Shown: piece by piece, positions 21,869-32,986 of the stretch
Position numbering within the stretch: position 1 is the first letter of the stretch
Layout of the letters: each line of letters starts with the position of its first letter
Origin: Xylanimonas oleitrophica
Lineage (GTDB): Bacteria > Actinomycetota > Actinomycetes > Actinomycetales > Cellulomonadaceae
Assembly: GCF_003244315.1 (NCBI RefSeq)
Contig: NZ_QKWH01000003.1
Span: 1-64,000 of the forward strand
DNA length: 64,000 nt
Direction of reading: 5' to 3'
Notes under the pieces: model-generated
Told to the model about the DNA's origin: nothing
Seen by the model: the letters and a program-made list of their open reading frames with translations, nothing else
Database searches by the model: none
Program-made: the position numbers and the translations under genes

Positions 21869-22804
21869 ATGCGCCTGCCTCGACCGCCCTTCCGTGCCTC
21901 TGCCCCCGCACGCCCGGGAACGGACGCGGTCGCGCCCGGACCGCTGGTCCGGGTGGTCACCGACTCGACAGCCTGCCTCCCCGAGCCGCGGACGGCGCCC
22001 GACGGCGCAGGCGCCGGTCCGGTGGTGGTGCCGCTGCGGGTGGTCGCCGCCGACGGCGAGCACCGCGAGGGCGTGGACATCACGCCCGCGGAGGTGGCTC
22101 GGCGGATCGGCGCCGGTCAGCGTCTGACCACCTCCCAGCCGCCGCCTGCCGACTTCTCCGCCGCCTACCGGGCGCTCGCTGCCGACGGCGCACGGGCGAT
22201 CGTCTCGGTGCACCTGTCCGCAGCGCTGTCCGGCACCGCCCAGGCCGCCGTCCAGGCCGGGCAGCGCTCCATGGTGCCGGTGCGCGCTGTCGACTCCCGC
22301 ACGGTGGCGATGGCGCTGGGGACGGCGGCCCAGGAGGCCGCGGCGTGCGCGGCCGCGGGCTGCGACGCGGAGCACGTCGCAGCGCGGGCGGCGGAGGTGG
22401 CGGCCTCGAGCCGCACGCTGTTCCTCGTGGACTCGCTCGACCACCTGCGGCGCGGGGGACGGCTGTCCGCGGGCGCCGCGGCGCTCGGAACCGCTCTCGG
22501 CGTGCGGCCCATCCTCGAGATCCGGGACGGCGGCATCGACCTGGTCCAGCGGGTGCGCACGCGCTCGGCGGCGCTCGACCGGCTGCTGGCTCTCGCCGTC
22601 GAGCACGCCGACGCCATGTCGCGGCCCGTGGTCGCGGTGCACCACCTCGGGGCGGCCGAGCGGGCCGAGGAGGCCGCGGCGAGGCTGGCGTCGCGACTGG
22701 GGGCGGAGCCGGTCGTCACCCCGGTGAGCGCCGTCCTGGGCGCGCACGCCGGGCCGGGAGCGCTCGCCGTGGTCGTCGCAGACCTCGGGACGCACAGGCA
22801 CTGA
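21869..22804 (+). CDS. DegV-family fatty-acid-binding protein
   Basis: A 311-residue DegV protein. After a 25-residue variable N-terminus it has RVVTDSTACLPE, the usual first-strand motif, then VPLRVVAADGEHREGVDIT, TTSQPPPADFSAAY and FLVDSLDHLRRGGRLS. DegV proteins bind long-chain fatty acids; some (FakB) deliver them to the FakA kinase. No fakA is adjacent, so the physiological role is open. A TAAGGT element (21854-21859) lies nine bases before ATG 21869. The gene is read alone. Confidence 0.9.
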   Translation: MRLPRPPFRASAPARPGTDAVAPGPLVRVVTDSTACLPEPRTAPDGAGAGPVVVPLRVVAADGEHREGVDITPAEVARRIGAGQRLTTSQPPPADFSAAYRALAADGARAIVSVHLSAALSGTAQAAVQAGQRSMVPVRAVDSRTVAMALGTAAQEAAACAAAGCDAEHVAARAAEVAASSRTLFLVDSLDHLRRGGRLSAGAAALGTALGVRPILEIRDGGIDLVQRVRTRSAALDRLLALAVEHADAMSRPVVAVHHLGAAERAEEAAARLASRLGAEPVVTPVSAVLGAHAGPGALAVVVADLGTHRH

Positions 22805-22805
22805 C

Positions 22806-22821
22806 CCTGCCCTCAGGCAGG
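22806..22821. terminator. Weak hairpin after degV
   Basis: CCTGCC and GGCAGG form a 6-bp stem with loop CTCA immediately after the DegV stop codon. It is short and without a T-run, so termination is uncertain. Confidence 0.35.
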
Positions 22822-22894
22822 CTCAGGACCTGATCGTCCACACCCGGGCTCCGCGGCCCGTCCTCCGCGAGGGGACGCGCCTAGCGTCCCGGCC

Positions 22895-24085
22895 GTGAGC
22901 CAGGATCTCGGACGCAGTGACATCGGCGGCGCGGGCGCGACCCCGGGCCTCGCCCTCGGAGCAGACCCCCTGGAGGCGTCGCTGGGCCGGCTGCGGGCGG
23001 CGCGCTCGTCCACCGGCGCCCCCGCACCGCGGACGCACGACCTCCAGGCGCCCCGGCTCCTGAGACCTGACGTCGTGGCGCCGGGTGTCGCGGCGCCCGA
23101 CGCCGTGCTGCACGACCTCCTGGATCCCGATGCAGTGGCGCACGCCCCCGGGGAGCACTTCCCCGCTGAGGGCTCGCCCCACCACGGCGACCACGCCGCT
23201 CCCGGCGACCACGAGAGCCTCGACAGCCTCGGCAGCCGGATAGAGGAACGGCGTACGGCGGACGCTGGAGCCCGCCGCGCGGCAGCCTTCTACACCGCCC
23301 TCCAGGGCCACGTGCCGGGCGGCCGGGACGACGGCCTCGCGGATGCGCTGACCGGGGAGGCTCCGGCCGGTGCCGAGGACGGCGCACCCCGCGGCGCACG
23401 CTGGGGCCTGAGGCCGCGCACGGCGCTCGTCGCCGTCGTCGTGGTGCTCGTCGTGGGGGTCGGGCTCGCCGGGCTCGCCACTCGGCCGTCCGGAGACGTC
23501 CAGCCGCTCGCCGCCCCCGGCGACCCGGGAACCGGGCAGCCAGTCCCGCTCGCAGCCATGGAGGACGAGCCCGTGCCCACGCCCGAGCCGGGCCCGTCAC
23601 CGACACCGCCCGAGGCAGCCCCCGCCGACCTCGTCGTCGTCCACGTCGTCGGGCAGGTCATCACCCCCGGCCTGGTCACGCTGCCCGCCGGGGCGCGCGT
23701 CGCGGACGCGGTCGACGCGGCCGGCGGCCCGTCCGCCGACGCCGACCTGGGGGCGCTCAACCTCGCCCGCGCCGTGGTGGACGGCGAGCAGCTGCGCATC
23801 CCCGCCCCCGGGGAGGAGGTCGTCGAGCCGCAGCTTCCCGCTCCGGGCGGCGCGACCGGCACACCGGCAGGAGCGCCCGCAGGGCATGCCGGCGGCCTGG
23901 TGGACCTCAACACCGCCGACGAGGCCGCCCTGCAGACGCTGCCCGGCATCGGCCCCGCCCTCGCCGGCCGGATCGTCGCGTGGCGGCAGGAGAACGGCGG
24001 CTTCGCCTCCGTCGACGAGCTCGACGAGGTCTCCGGCATCGGCCCCGCCGTCCTCGCGAAGCTCCGAGACCTGGTCCGGGTGTGA
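22895..24085 (+). CDS. comEA: ComEA-like DNA-binding protein
   Basis: A 396-residue membrane-anchored protein: a long disordered cytoplasmic N-terminus, one membrane segment (about 175-195), a proline-rich linker, an SLBB domain (VVVHVVGQVITPGLVTLPAG) and a C-terminal pair of helix-hairpin-helix motifs (LNTADEAALQTLPGIGPALA and VSGIGPAVLAKL). This is the ComEA organisation, the extracellular receptor that binds double-stranded DNA for uptake through ComEC. GTG 22895 follows TAGCGT (22882-22887) by seven bases, a leaderless-type start. The stop overlaps the comEC start. Natural competence is not proven by these two genes, which are widespread in actinobacteria. Confidence 0.93.
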   Translation: MSQDLGRSDIGGAGATPGLALGADPLEASLGRLRAARSSTGAPAPRTHDLQAPRLLRPDVVAPGVAAPDAVLHDLLDPDAVAHAPGEHFPAEGSPHHGDHAAPGDHESLDSLGSRIEERRTADAGARRAAAFYTALQGHVPGGRDDGLADALTGEAPAGAEDGAPRGARWGLRPRTALVAVVVVLVVGVGLAGLATRPSGDVQPLAAPGDPGTGQPVPLAAMEDEPVPTPEPGPSPTPPEAAPADLVVVHVVGQVITPGLVTLPAGARVADAVDAAGGPSADADLGALNLARAVVDGEQLRIPAPGEEVVEPQLPAPGGATGTPAGAPAGHAGGLVDLNTADEAALQTLPGIGPALAGRIVAWRQENGGFASVDELDEVSGIGPAVLAKLRDLVRV

Positions 24086-26574
24086 GCACCGACCTGCGCC
24101 TGGCCCCGGCGGCGCTCGCGGCCTGGGCCACCGCCTGGACCCTGACGGGCTCCGTGGCGCACGTGCGCGGGGTGGTCCTGCTGGGTGCAGGTGCGGTGCT
24201 CGTGCTGGCCGTGATCGCCCTGGCGGCGGCGCGGTCCGGACGCCGCCCGGCGCTGAGCGGTGCTCTCGGCCAGTCGGTGCTCGTGCTGGGCTGCGTCGTC
24301 GTGGTGGCGCTCGCCGCGCACGTGCACGCGGCGGGCCGGGCACCGGTGGAGCAGCTCGCCGCGGACCGTGCGGTGACGGTGCTGTCCGGGCGCGTCGCCT
24401 CCGAGCCGCGGCCGGCCGTGTTCGGTGACGGTGCGCGCTGGGTGCTGGCCGCCGACTCCGTCACGGCACGGGCTGCGACGTCCCCGGTCCGCGCGCGCGT
24501 GGAGGTGACGGGGCAGCACACCCCGCCCTACGGGGCGCGGGTGGTGGTGGCGGTGGGGCTCGCACCGGCAGAGCCGGGGGACGCGGTGGCCGCGCGCGGC
24601 ACGGGCCGCGGCGAGGTCGAGGTGGTCCGCGACGCACCTGGCCTGGTGGCCGCGACGACCACGATGCGCACCGCTCTCCTCGACGTGACCGACAGCCTGT
24701 CTCCGCAGGCGCGCGGCCTGGTGCCCGGGGTGGCGGTGGGGGACACCTCGCGTCTGCCCTCGGGGCTCTCCGAGGACTTCCGCACCACCGGTCTGACGCA
24801 CCTGACGGCCGTGTCGGGCGGCCACTTCGCCGTCGTCCTCGCCCTTGTCACCGCGGCGGCCGGGGCCGTCCGACTGCCGCGCACGGCGCGGGTGGCCCTC
24901 GTGGCGGCGGTGGCGGTGGGATTCGTGCTGCTCGTGCGGCCGGAGCCCAGCGTGCAGCGCGCCGCGACGATGTGCGCCGTCACGCTGCTGGGCATCGTGC
25001 TGGGGCGCCCGGCGGCGTCCGTGCCGGCGCTGGCCACGTGCGTGGTGCTGCTGCTCACCGGGGACCCGTGGATGTCCCGCTCGTACGGCTTCGCTCTCTC
25101 GTGCGCGGCCACGGCCGGGCTGGTGCTCCTGTCGCCGCCCCTGGTGCGGCGCCTGGCTCCGTGGCTGGGGCGGCCTGCGGCGTTCGCTCTGGCGGTGCCG
25201 GTCGCGGCCCAGGCGGCGTGCGGTCCGGTGCTGGTGCTGCTGGCGCCGGCCGTGCCGACGACGTCGGTGCTCGCCAACCTCCTGGTGACGCCTGCGGTGG
25301 CGCCCGCCACGCTGCTGGGCCTGGGGGCCACGCTCACCGCCCCGGTGCTCCCGGAGCTCGCTCACGCGCTCGCCTGGGCGGCGGGCGGGGCCACCTGGTG
25401 GATCGCGGCCGTCGCCCGCTGGTGCGCGGGCCTGCCGGGAGCGCTGCTGCCGTGGCCCGGAGGCGTGCCCGGCGCGCTCGTCATGCTGGTCGCCACGGCT
25501 GCGGTGCTCGTGCTCGTGCTCCGTCGCCCGCCGGGCCAGGGCTGGCCCGTGGCGTGGGTCGAGGGCGGACGGCGTCGCTGGCGCGCGGCCGGCGCGTACC
25601 GCCGCGCGGCCCTGGCCCGGTACCGGGCGGGACTGGCGACCCGACGGGACCGCCACGTCGCAGGGGCCGCCGCCGCTGTCGTGGTCCTGGTCGTGGCCGG
25701 AGCGGGAGCCGGGGTGGCCCTGCGCGGGGCGGGCGGACCCGCGGGCGGAGTCCCGGCGGACTGGCAGGTCGTGGCGTGCGACGTCGGTCAGGGCGACGCG
25801 CTCGTGGTCCGCACCGGCCCTGCCTCGGCGGTGGTGGTCGACGTCGGCCCCGACGGCGACGACGCCGGGCGCTGCCTCGACCGGCTGGGCGTGGCGCGTG
25901 TGGACCTGCTGGTGCTGAGCCACTTCCACGCCGATCACGTCGGGGGGCTGCCCGCCGCGCTGCACGGGCGTGACGTCCGTGCAGCCCTGGTCTCGCCGCT
26001 CGCCCAGCCGGCCGGCCAGGCCCGCCGCGCCCTCGACACTCTCGCCAGGGCGCAGGTCCCGGTGCGTGCACCGGAGCCGGGGGAGCGGGGCACGCTCGCC
26101 GACGGTGGGCACGAGGTGCTGTGGCACGTGCTCGGGCCGAGCACGTCGGGGGCCGCTGCGGGCCGCCGGTCGGCGGAGGGCGACGGAGCCAACGACGCGA
26201 GCCTGTCCGTGCGGCTGCGGAGCACGTCACCTGGCGGGGTTCTCGACGTCGTCACCCTCGGCGACCTGGAGGAGCCGGGGCAGGAGGCGCTCCTGGCTGC
26301 GCTCCGTGGCGGCATCGACCCCGAGGTGGCCGACGGGGTGGACGTCGTCAAGATGGCCCACCACGGCTCCGCGGCGCAGTCGCGGGGGCTGGCCCGGCTG
26401 CTGCGACCGGCGGTGGTGCTCGTGAGCGTCGGGGCCGGCAACTCCTACGGCCATCCCACGGACAGGGCCCTGGGCCTCTACGCCGACGTCGGCGCCACGG
26501 CGGTGCGCACGGACGAGTGCGGCACGGCGGTGCTGGTGGTGCGCGGCGGGGCGCCGGCCCTCGCCTGCACCTGA
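24082..26574 (+). CDS. comEC: ComEC/Rec2-like DNA-uptake channel
   Basis: An 830-residue polytopic membrane protein with the ComEC order: N-terminal helices and OB-fold domain, the competence core with HLTAVSGGHFAVV (about 235-247) and many helices, then a C-terminal metallo-beta-lactamase domain with DVGQGDALVV and the metal motif SHFHADHVGG (about 613-622) and KMAHHGSA. The channel passes single-stranded DNA; the beta-lactamase-like domain probably degrades the other strand. GTG 24082 overlaps the comEA stop (GTGA), so the genes are translationally coupled. Confidence 0.95.
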   Translation: MSTDLRLAPAALAAWATAWTLTGSVAHVRGVVLLGAGAVLVLAVIALAAARSGRRPALSGALGQSVLVLGCVVVVALAAHVHAAGRAPVEQLAADRAVTVLSGRVASEPRPAVFGDGARWVLAADSVTARAATSPVRARVEVTGQHTPPYGARVVVAVGLAPAEPGDAVAARGTGRGEVEVVRDAPGLVAATTTMRTALLDVTDSLSPQARGLVPGVAVGDTSRLPSGLSEDFRTTGLTHLTAVSGGHFAVVLALVTAAAGAVRLPRTARVALVAAVAVGFVLLVRPEPSVQRAATMCAVTLLGIVLGRPAASVPALATCVVLLLTGDPWMSRSYGFALSCAATAGLVLLSPPLVRRLAPWLGRPAAFALAVPVAAQAACGPVLVLLAPAVPTTSVLANLLVTPAVAPATLLGLGATLTAPVLPELAHALAWAAGGATWWIAAVARWCAGLPGALLPWPGGVPGALVMLVATAAVLVLVLRRPPGQGWPVAWVEGGRRRWRAAGAYRRAALARYRAGLATRRDRHVAGAAAAVVVLVVAGAGAGVALRGAGGPAGGVPADWQVVACDVGQGDALVVRTGPASAVVVDVGPDGDDAGRCLDRLGVARVDLLVLSHFHADHVGGLPAALHGRDVRAALVSPLAQPAGQARRALDTLARAQVPVRAPEPGERGTLADGGHEVLWHVLGPSTSGAAAGRRSAEGDGANDASLSVRLRSTSPGGVLDVVTLGDLEEPGQEALLAALRGGIDPEVADGVDVVKMAHHGSAAQSRGLARLLRPAVVLVSVGAGNSYGHPTDRALGLYADVGATAVRTDECGTAVLVVRGGAPALACT

Positions 26575-26677
26575 GCGGTCGGCACGGGAGGAGGCGGTGC
26601 ACCGGAGCCCGAGCCGCGCGGTCCCTGCGGGACGGCGGCAGCGCACGGGGGTCGGGGCCTCGTGGCAGCATGGGGCC

Positions 26678-27697
26678 GTGCCCCCCGCCACCCGATCACG
26701 TCCTGGTGCCCGCAAGCCTGCCTCCGGCAACGTCCGTTCGTGGGACGAGCCCACGCTCGCCCCCGTCGTGCTGGTGCGGGGGCCCGAGGACCTGCTGCGG
26801 GAGCGTGCTGTGGACGGCGTCGTCGGGCTCGCCCGGGAGCGCGACCCGGAGACGGAGAAGGTGGAGCTCGAGGGTGCCACCTACGGGTCGGGCCAGCTCC
26901 AGGTCGCGGTCAGCCCCTCGCTGTTCGGGGAGGCCAAGGTGGTGGTCGTCTCCGGTGCCGAGGCCGCGACGGACGAGCTGTACGCCGACGTCATCGCCCA
27001 CGTGGCCAGCCCGGACCCGGAGACCACCGTCGTGGTGGTGCACGGTGGGGGCCAGCGGGGCAAGAAGATGCTCGACACCATCGTGGCCTCGGGCGCGCCG
27101 GTGCTGCAGTGCGACGCCGTGGCGCGCGAGGCGGAGAAGGCCGAGTTCGTCACCCGCGAGCTGCGCGCGGCTCGACGGCGAGCCGAGCCGGAGGCGGTCC
27201 GTGCCCTGGTCGACGCGCTGGGCAACGACCTGCGGGAGCTGGCGTCGGCGGTGTCACAGCTCGTCTCGGACACGACGGGCACCATCACCGAGGGCCTCGT
27301 CGATCGGTACTACGGGGGACGCGTCGAGGCGACCGGGTTCAAGGTCGCCGACGCCGCGGTGGCGGGAGACGCCGGGGCTGCCGTCGCGCTGCTGCGGCAC
27401 GCGCTGGCCACCGGCGGGGACCCGGTGCCGCTGGTGGCGGCGCTCGCCATGCGGTTGCGCACGCTGGCCAAGGTAGCGGCGATCCGCGGCGGAGGCGTGA
27501 CCGCGCGCGAGCTGGGCCTGCAGGACTGGCAGGTCCGCAACGCGCAGCGGGACCTGCAGCGATGGACCCCCGAGGGGCTCGCGACGGCGATCACCGCGGT
27601 GGCCCAGGCGGACGCCGAGGTGAAGGGTGCCGGGCGGGACCCGGTGTTCGCCGTCGAGCGTGCGGTGCTGACCATCGCCCGCTCGCGCCGCGGCTGA
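26678..27697 (+). CDS. holA: DNA polymerase III delta subunit
   Basis: A 339-residue clamp-loader delta subunit, which opens the sliding clamp during loading at primer-template junctions. Recognisable are APVVLVRGPEDLLRERAVDG, the region SPSLFGEAKVVVV that forms the clamp-contact area, and GNDLRELASAVSQLV. The gene order comEA-comEC-holA-rpsT is a conserved actinobacterial arrangement. I chose GTG 26678, six bases after a CAGCAT -10-like element (26666-26671); an earlier in-frame start would add a non-conserved segment. Confidence 0.94.
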   Translation: MPPATRSRPGARKPASGNVRSWDEPTLAPVVLVRGPEDLLRERAVDGVVGLARERDPETEKVELEGATYGSGQLQVAVSPSLFGEAKVVVVSGAEAATDELYADVIAHVASPDPETTVVVVHGGGQRGKKMLDTIVASGAPVLQCDAVAREAEKAEFVTRELRAARRRAEPEAVRALVDALGNDLRELASAVSQLVSDTTGTITEGLVDRYYGGRVEATGFKVADAAVAGDAGAAVALLRHALATGGDPVPLVAALAMRLRTLAKVAAIRGGGVTARELGLQDWQVRNAQRDLQRWTPEGLATAITAVAQADAEVKGAGRDPVFAVERAVLTIARSRRG

Positions 27698-27700
27698 GGG

Positions 27701-27729
27701 GGTGCCGCCGGCCCGGTGCCGGCGGCACC
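27701..27729. terminator. Terminator after holA
   Basis: A perfect 12-bp stem (GGTGCCGCCGGC with its complement) with loop CCGGT, four bases after the holA stop codon. Confidence 0.8.
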
Positions 27730-27746
27730 GACGGCCGCAGACGGCA

Positions 27747-27780
27747 GAAGGGCGCCGCTCCCGGGGGAGCGGCGCCCTTC
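27747..27780. terminator. Bidirectional terminator between holA and rpsT
   Basis: A perfect 15-bp stem (GAAGGGCGCCGCTCC with its complement) and a 4-base loop between the convergent holA and rpsT genes. The 5' GAA gives a TTC on the other side in either orientation, so it can serve both transcripts. Confidence 0.85.
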
Positions 27781-27818
27781 GACGTCTTTCAGCGCCCCGG
27801 CGTGCGGGGCGGGGTCAC

Positions 27819-28079
27819 TCAGAGAGCGTTGACCTGCTTCGCGATGGCCGACTTGCGGTTCGCGGCCTGGTTCGTGTGGATGACGCCCTTCGAGACAGCC
27901 TTGTCGAGCTTCTTCGAGGCGAGGGCCAGCGCAGCCGACGCGGCCTCCTTGTCGCCGGCGGCGACGGCCTCGCGCACGCGGCGCACGTGCGTCTTGAGCT
28001 CCGACTTGACGGCCTTGTTGCGCAGACGAGCCTTCTCGTTCGTCTTGATGCGCTTGATCTGAGACTTGATGTTTGCCAC
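27819..28079 (-). CDS. rpsT: Ribosomal protein S20
   Basis: An 86-residue basic S20 protein of the small subunit ([20 protein letters not shown] ... [15 protein letters not shown]-type ending, here [18 protein letters not shown]). It binds the 5' domain of 16S rRNA. The start is GTG at 28079 read leftwards; the frame extends upstream but the conserved N-terminus begins here. A TATTCT -10 element at 28219-28224 on this strand implies a leader of about 130 bases with inverted repeats (AGCTCC at 28140-28145 and GGAGCT at 28173-28178). S20 is autoregulated in some bacteria; here that is only a possibility. Confidence 0.96.
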   Translation of the reverse strand: MANIKSQIKRIKTNEKARLRNKAVKSELKTHVRRVREAVAAGDKEAASAALALASKKLDKAVSKGVIHTNQAANRKSAIAKQVNAL

Positions 28080-28218
28080 TGGTGGACTTCCTGGTGTGTT
28101 CGCCTGCCGGCGAGCGGATAGGTCGTAGAGGGCGGTCACAGCTCCGGGACTGGGGTGGGGAACCCGTGGAGAGGAGCTGGGACTGTGCCCGCCGACCTGG
28201 GCGGACACGCGGCCACCA

Positions 28219-28224
28219 AGAATA
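28219..28224 (-). promoter_or_regulatory. -10 element for rpsT
   Basis: TATTCT on the minus strand, about 140 bases upstream of the S20 start codon. It is the clearest -10 sequence in the rpsT-PemK interval, where a 170-base non-coding stretch would form the S20 leader. Confidence 0.45.
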
Positions 28225-28248
28225 GCAGACCTTCGAGGCGTCGCGCGC

Positions 28249-28884
28249 TCACGCGCGGGCCTGCTCCATCGCCGCCACGACGCGCCGGAAGAGATCCTCG
28301 GGCATGACGGCCCCCTCGCGTCGCACGGCCTCGGGAGCCACCCGCACCACGCGGTTGAGCCGCACCTCGCTGGGCCGGCCCCGGGGGTCCCAGGGGCCGG
28401 AGCCGATGTCGAGCCAGCGGCGGCCTGCGCGCGCCTCCTGGGCCGCGTCGCGGTCGTGGTCCTTGCTGGTCAGCTGGAGCGCGAGCAGCCAGGGGCCGTC
28501 GCGGCCCACGAGGAGCACCGGCCGGTCCTTGCCCTGCGAGGGGTCGTCCTCGTACGGGACCCACGTCCACACGATCTCGCCCGGGTCAGGGGCGCCGTCC
28601 GGCCGCGGGGCGTACACGGCCCGCACCGGACCCCGGTAGTCACCCGGGTAGCCGGCGGCGCTCGGGGACGGGGCGGGCGTGCGGCGCTGGGCGGGCGCAC
28701 CCTCCGCGGGTGCCGGGCTATGAGGCGTGCGCCCGTCCGCGCGAGGCTCCGGGCTGCGCGGTGCGGGGCTGTGCGGTGCGGGGCGTGAGGCGGTGGTGCG
28801 TGGGCTGGTGCGCGAGGTGCTGCGCGACGCCGAGGCGACCGCTCGTACGACCTCGCTCAGCAGTCTCGTCCATCGGCTCGCCAC
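28249..28884 (-). CDS. PemK/MazF-fold protein without adjacent antitoxin
   Basis: A 211-residue protein whose C-terminal half (about 100-211) has the PemK/MazF fold signature: [50 protein letters not shown] and [20 protein letters not shown]. The first 95 residues are basic and then proline-, arginine- and serine-rich and look disordered. Classical MazF toxins cut RNA and are paired with an antitoxin, but no antitoxin-sized gene lies beside this one. Solitary PemK-like proteins of this kind are common near rpsT/lepA in actinobacteria. GTG 28884 follows TAGGCT (28892-28897, minus strand) by seven bases, a leaderless-type start. Confidence 0.78.
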   Translation of the reverse strand: MASRWTRLLSEVVRAVASASRSTSRTSPRTTASRPAPHSPAPRSPEPRADGRTPHSPAPAEGAPAQRRTPAPSPSAAGYPGDYRGPVRAVYAPRPDGAPDPGEIVWTWVPYEDDPSQGKDRPVLLVGRDGPWLLALQLTSKDHDRDAAQEARAGRRWLDIGSGPWDPRGRPSEVRLNRVVRVAPEAVRREGAVMPEDLFRRVVAAMEQARA

Positions 28885-28961
28885 GGTCGTCAGCCTACGG
28901 GCTCGGGGCCGGGCACGGGATCGGTTCGGGGCCGAGCAGGGGGCCGGTACAGGGCTGGCGC

Positions 28962-29004
28962 GACGGCGGGCGGACGGCACGCTGTCGGCCGTCCGCCCGC
29001 CGTC
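28962..29004. terminator. Strong terminator between the PfpI and PemK genes
   Basis: A perfect 17-bp stem (arms 28962-28978 and 28988-29004, GACGGCGGGCGGACGGC type) with a 9-base loop. It lies about 70 bases after the minus-strand PfpI gene and would separate it from the PemK gene. Confidence 0.75.
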
Positions 29005-29075
29005 CGCCCGCCGTCGTCCTGCCCGCCCGCTGCCTCCGGTGAGGGCGGGTGCGGGCCGGGTGGGTGCGGGCAGGG

Positions 29076-29630
29076 TCAGCCCTGCAGCGCGCCCTCGATC
29101 TCGCGCAGGAAGTCGGGCAGGTCGTCCGGGGTGCGGGAGGTGATGAGGGTGTACCCGGCGCCGGAGTCGCTGACGACGGACTGGTCGACCCACGAGCCGC
29201 CGGCGTTGCGCACGTCGGTCTGCAGCGACGGGTACGAGGTCACCTGCGCGCCCGAGACGGCGCCGGCCTCGACCACGGCCCACGGGCCGTGGCAGATCGC
29301 GGCGACGGGCCGTGCCGACGTCGTGAAGGACTTGACGATGTCGATCGCCGGGGCCTGCAGGCGCAGGTTGTCGGCGTTGATGGTGCCGCCAGGGATCAGC
29401 AGCAGGTCGTAGCCGGCCGGGTCCACGGCGTCGAGCGTGGTGTCGGGCGTGACCGTGCGCCCCGGGTCCTTGTCTCCCACCAGCGTCTGGACGTCGCCGT
29501 CCTGCACGGCGGCGACGGTCACGTCCGCGCCGGCCTCGCGCAGGTGGTCCACGGGGACCACGAGCTCGTCCTGCTCGATGCCGTAGTTGGTGACGATGGC
29601 CAGGACTCGCTTGCCGGACAGGTCAGACAT
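29076..29630 (-). CDS. DJ-1/PfpI-family protein (glyoxalase/deglycase-like)
   Basis: A 184-residue DJ-1/PfpI-superfamily protein. It starts SGKRVLAIVTNYGIEQDEL, has the pocket glycine motif LLIPGGT, and the nucleophile-elbow cysteine in AICHGPWAVVEAGAVSG (about 112-128), with the adjacent histidine of the catalytic pair. The family includes chaperones, glyoxalase III and deglycases; the precise activity is unclear. An AAGGAGGA Shine-Dalgarno sequence precedes ATG 29630 (read leftwards). A small hairpin (GCAGGG/CCCTGC) overlaps the stop codon. Confidence 0.9.
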   Translation of the reverse strand: MSDLSGKRVLAIVTNYGIEQDELVVPVDHLREAGADVTVAAVQDGDVQTLVGDKDPGRTVTPDTTLDAVDPAGYDLLLIPGGTINADNLRLQAPAIDIVKSFTTSARPVAAICHGPWAVVEAGAVSGAQVTSYPSLQTDVRNAGGSWVDQSVVSDSGAGYTLITSRTPDDLPDFLREIEGALQG

Positions 29631-29761
29631 GGGTCCTCCTTCACACGGGGTCTGTGCGGTCCCTCGACGGTAGGCACGACGTGGGCGGGCTCGCAGCGTG
29701 AAACAATGGCCGGGCCCGTCCAGGCGACCCCACCCCGTGCCGTCAGAAGCGAGAGAACGCG

Positions 29762-31632
<1,871 letters not shown>

Positions 31633-31633
<1 letters not shown>

Positions 31634-32925
31634 TGCCCGCCCTGCCCGACGGCGTCCCGGTGCCCGACGACGGCGCCCTGCCGCCGTGGGTGGCCGACGC
31701 CCCCGGTGCCCCGCGCACGGGGGCGTTCGGCGTCTACCTGCACGTGCCGTTCTGCTCGGTGCGGTGCGGGTACTGCGACTTCAACACCTACACGGCCTCC
31801 GAGCTGGGCGGTGGGGCGTCGCAGAGCGAGTACGCGACGACGGCGCTGCGGGAGGTGGACCTGGCGCGCAAGGTGCTCGACGGCGCCGGGGTCGCGCCGC
31901 GGCCGGTGTCCACGGTGTTCTTCGGCGGAGGCACGCCCACGATGCTCCCGGTGGGGGACCTGGTGCGGCTGCTGGGCGGTGTCCGTGACGCCTGGGGGCT
32001 GGCGGACGACGTCGAGGTGACCACGGAGGCCAACCCGGACTCGGTCACACCGGCGTCGCTGCGGGAGCTGGCCGAGGGCGGGTTCACGCGCGTGTCGTTC
32101 GGCATGCAGTCGGCGGTGCCGGCGGTGCTGGCCACCCTGGAGCGCACGCACGACCCGCGCAGGATCCCCGACGTCGTGCGCTGGGCGCGGGACGCGGGTC
32201 TGGACGTCTCCCTCGACCTGATCTACGGCACGCCGGGGGAGAGCGTGGAGGACTGGCGCGCCTCGCTGGAGGCGGTGCTGGCCACCGACGTCGACCACGT
32301 GTCGGCCTACGCCCTGGTGGTCGAGCCAGGCACGAAGATGGGGGCCCAGCTGCGCCGTGGCGAGCTGCCTCCGCCCGACGAGGACGACCAGGCCACCAAG
32401 TACGAGCTGGCGGACGCGATGCTCTCGGCGGCCGGGTTCGGCTGGTACGAGGTGAGCAACTGGGCGCGAGGCGTGCCCGACGGCGACCTGACGCACGCCT
32501 GCCGCCACAACCTCGCCTACTGGCGCGGGGACGACTGGTGGGGGATCGGCCCGGGCGCCCACTCGTACGTCGCGGCGCCCGTCCGTGCCGGGGCGGAGCA
32601 CGCCGGCGTGCGCTGGTGGAACGTCAAGCACCCGCGGCGCTACGCGGCGCTGCTGGAGGCGGGAGTCTCGCCGGGGGCGGGCAGGGAGCTGCTCACGACG
32701 TCGGAGGCCGCGCTCGAGCGGCTGATGCTGGGGGTGCGCACGCGCGAGGGCCTGGACCTGTCCGTGCTGTCGGACGGCGGCCGACGTGCCGTGGCGGGCC
32801 TGGTGGCCCGAGGGCTGCTCGACGGCGTGGCTGCCGTCGGTGGCGACGGGCGGGGCCGGCGGGCCGTGCTCACGCTGCGCGGCCGGCTCCTGGCCGACAC
32901 CGTGGTGCGCGAGCTGAGCGACTGA
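31633..32925 (+). CDS. hemW: HemW-type radical SAM haem chaperone
   Basis: A 430-residue radical SAM protein with the cluster motif CSVRCGYC (Cys41, Cys45, Cys48), FFGGGTPTML, EANPDSV, RVSFGMQSAVPAVL and YEVSNWAR, which place it with HemW rather than HemN. HemW binds haem and inserts it into respiratory proteins; older annotations call it coproporphyrinogen III oxidase. GTG 31633 overlaps the lepA stop (TAGTG), a conserved lepA-hemW coupling. Confidence 0.94.
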
Positions 32926-32942
32926 GGTACCGCACGGCGGGC

Positions 32943-32979
32943 CGGTGCGAGGCGGCGTCGGCGACGCCGCCCCGCACCG
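32943..32979. terminator. Bidirectional terminator after hemW
   Basis: Two stacked stems (CGGTGCG with CGCACCG, and GGCGGCGTC with GACGCCGCC) separated by one mismatch and closed by GGC, between convergent hemW and the DUF4870 gene. Confidence 0.8.
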
Positions 32980-32986
32980 TGCTCCG

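Noticed and set aside
28249-29630. PemK and PfpI genes as a toxin-antitoxin pair
   Set aside because: The PfpI protein has a complete DJ-1 fold with catalytic cysteine, which is not an antitoxin, and a strong terminator separates the two genes.
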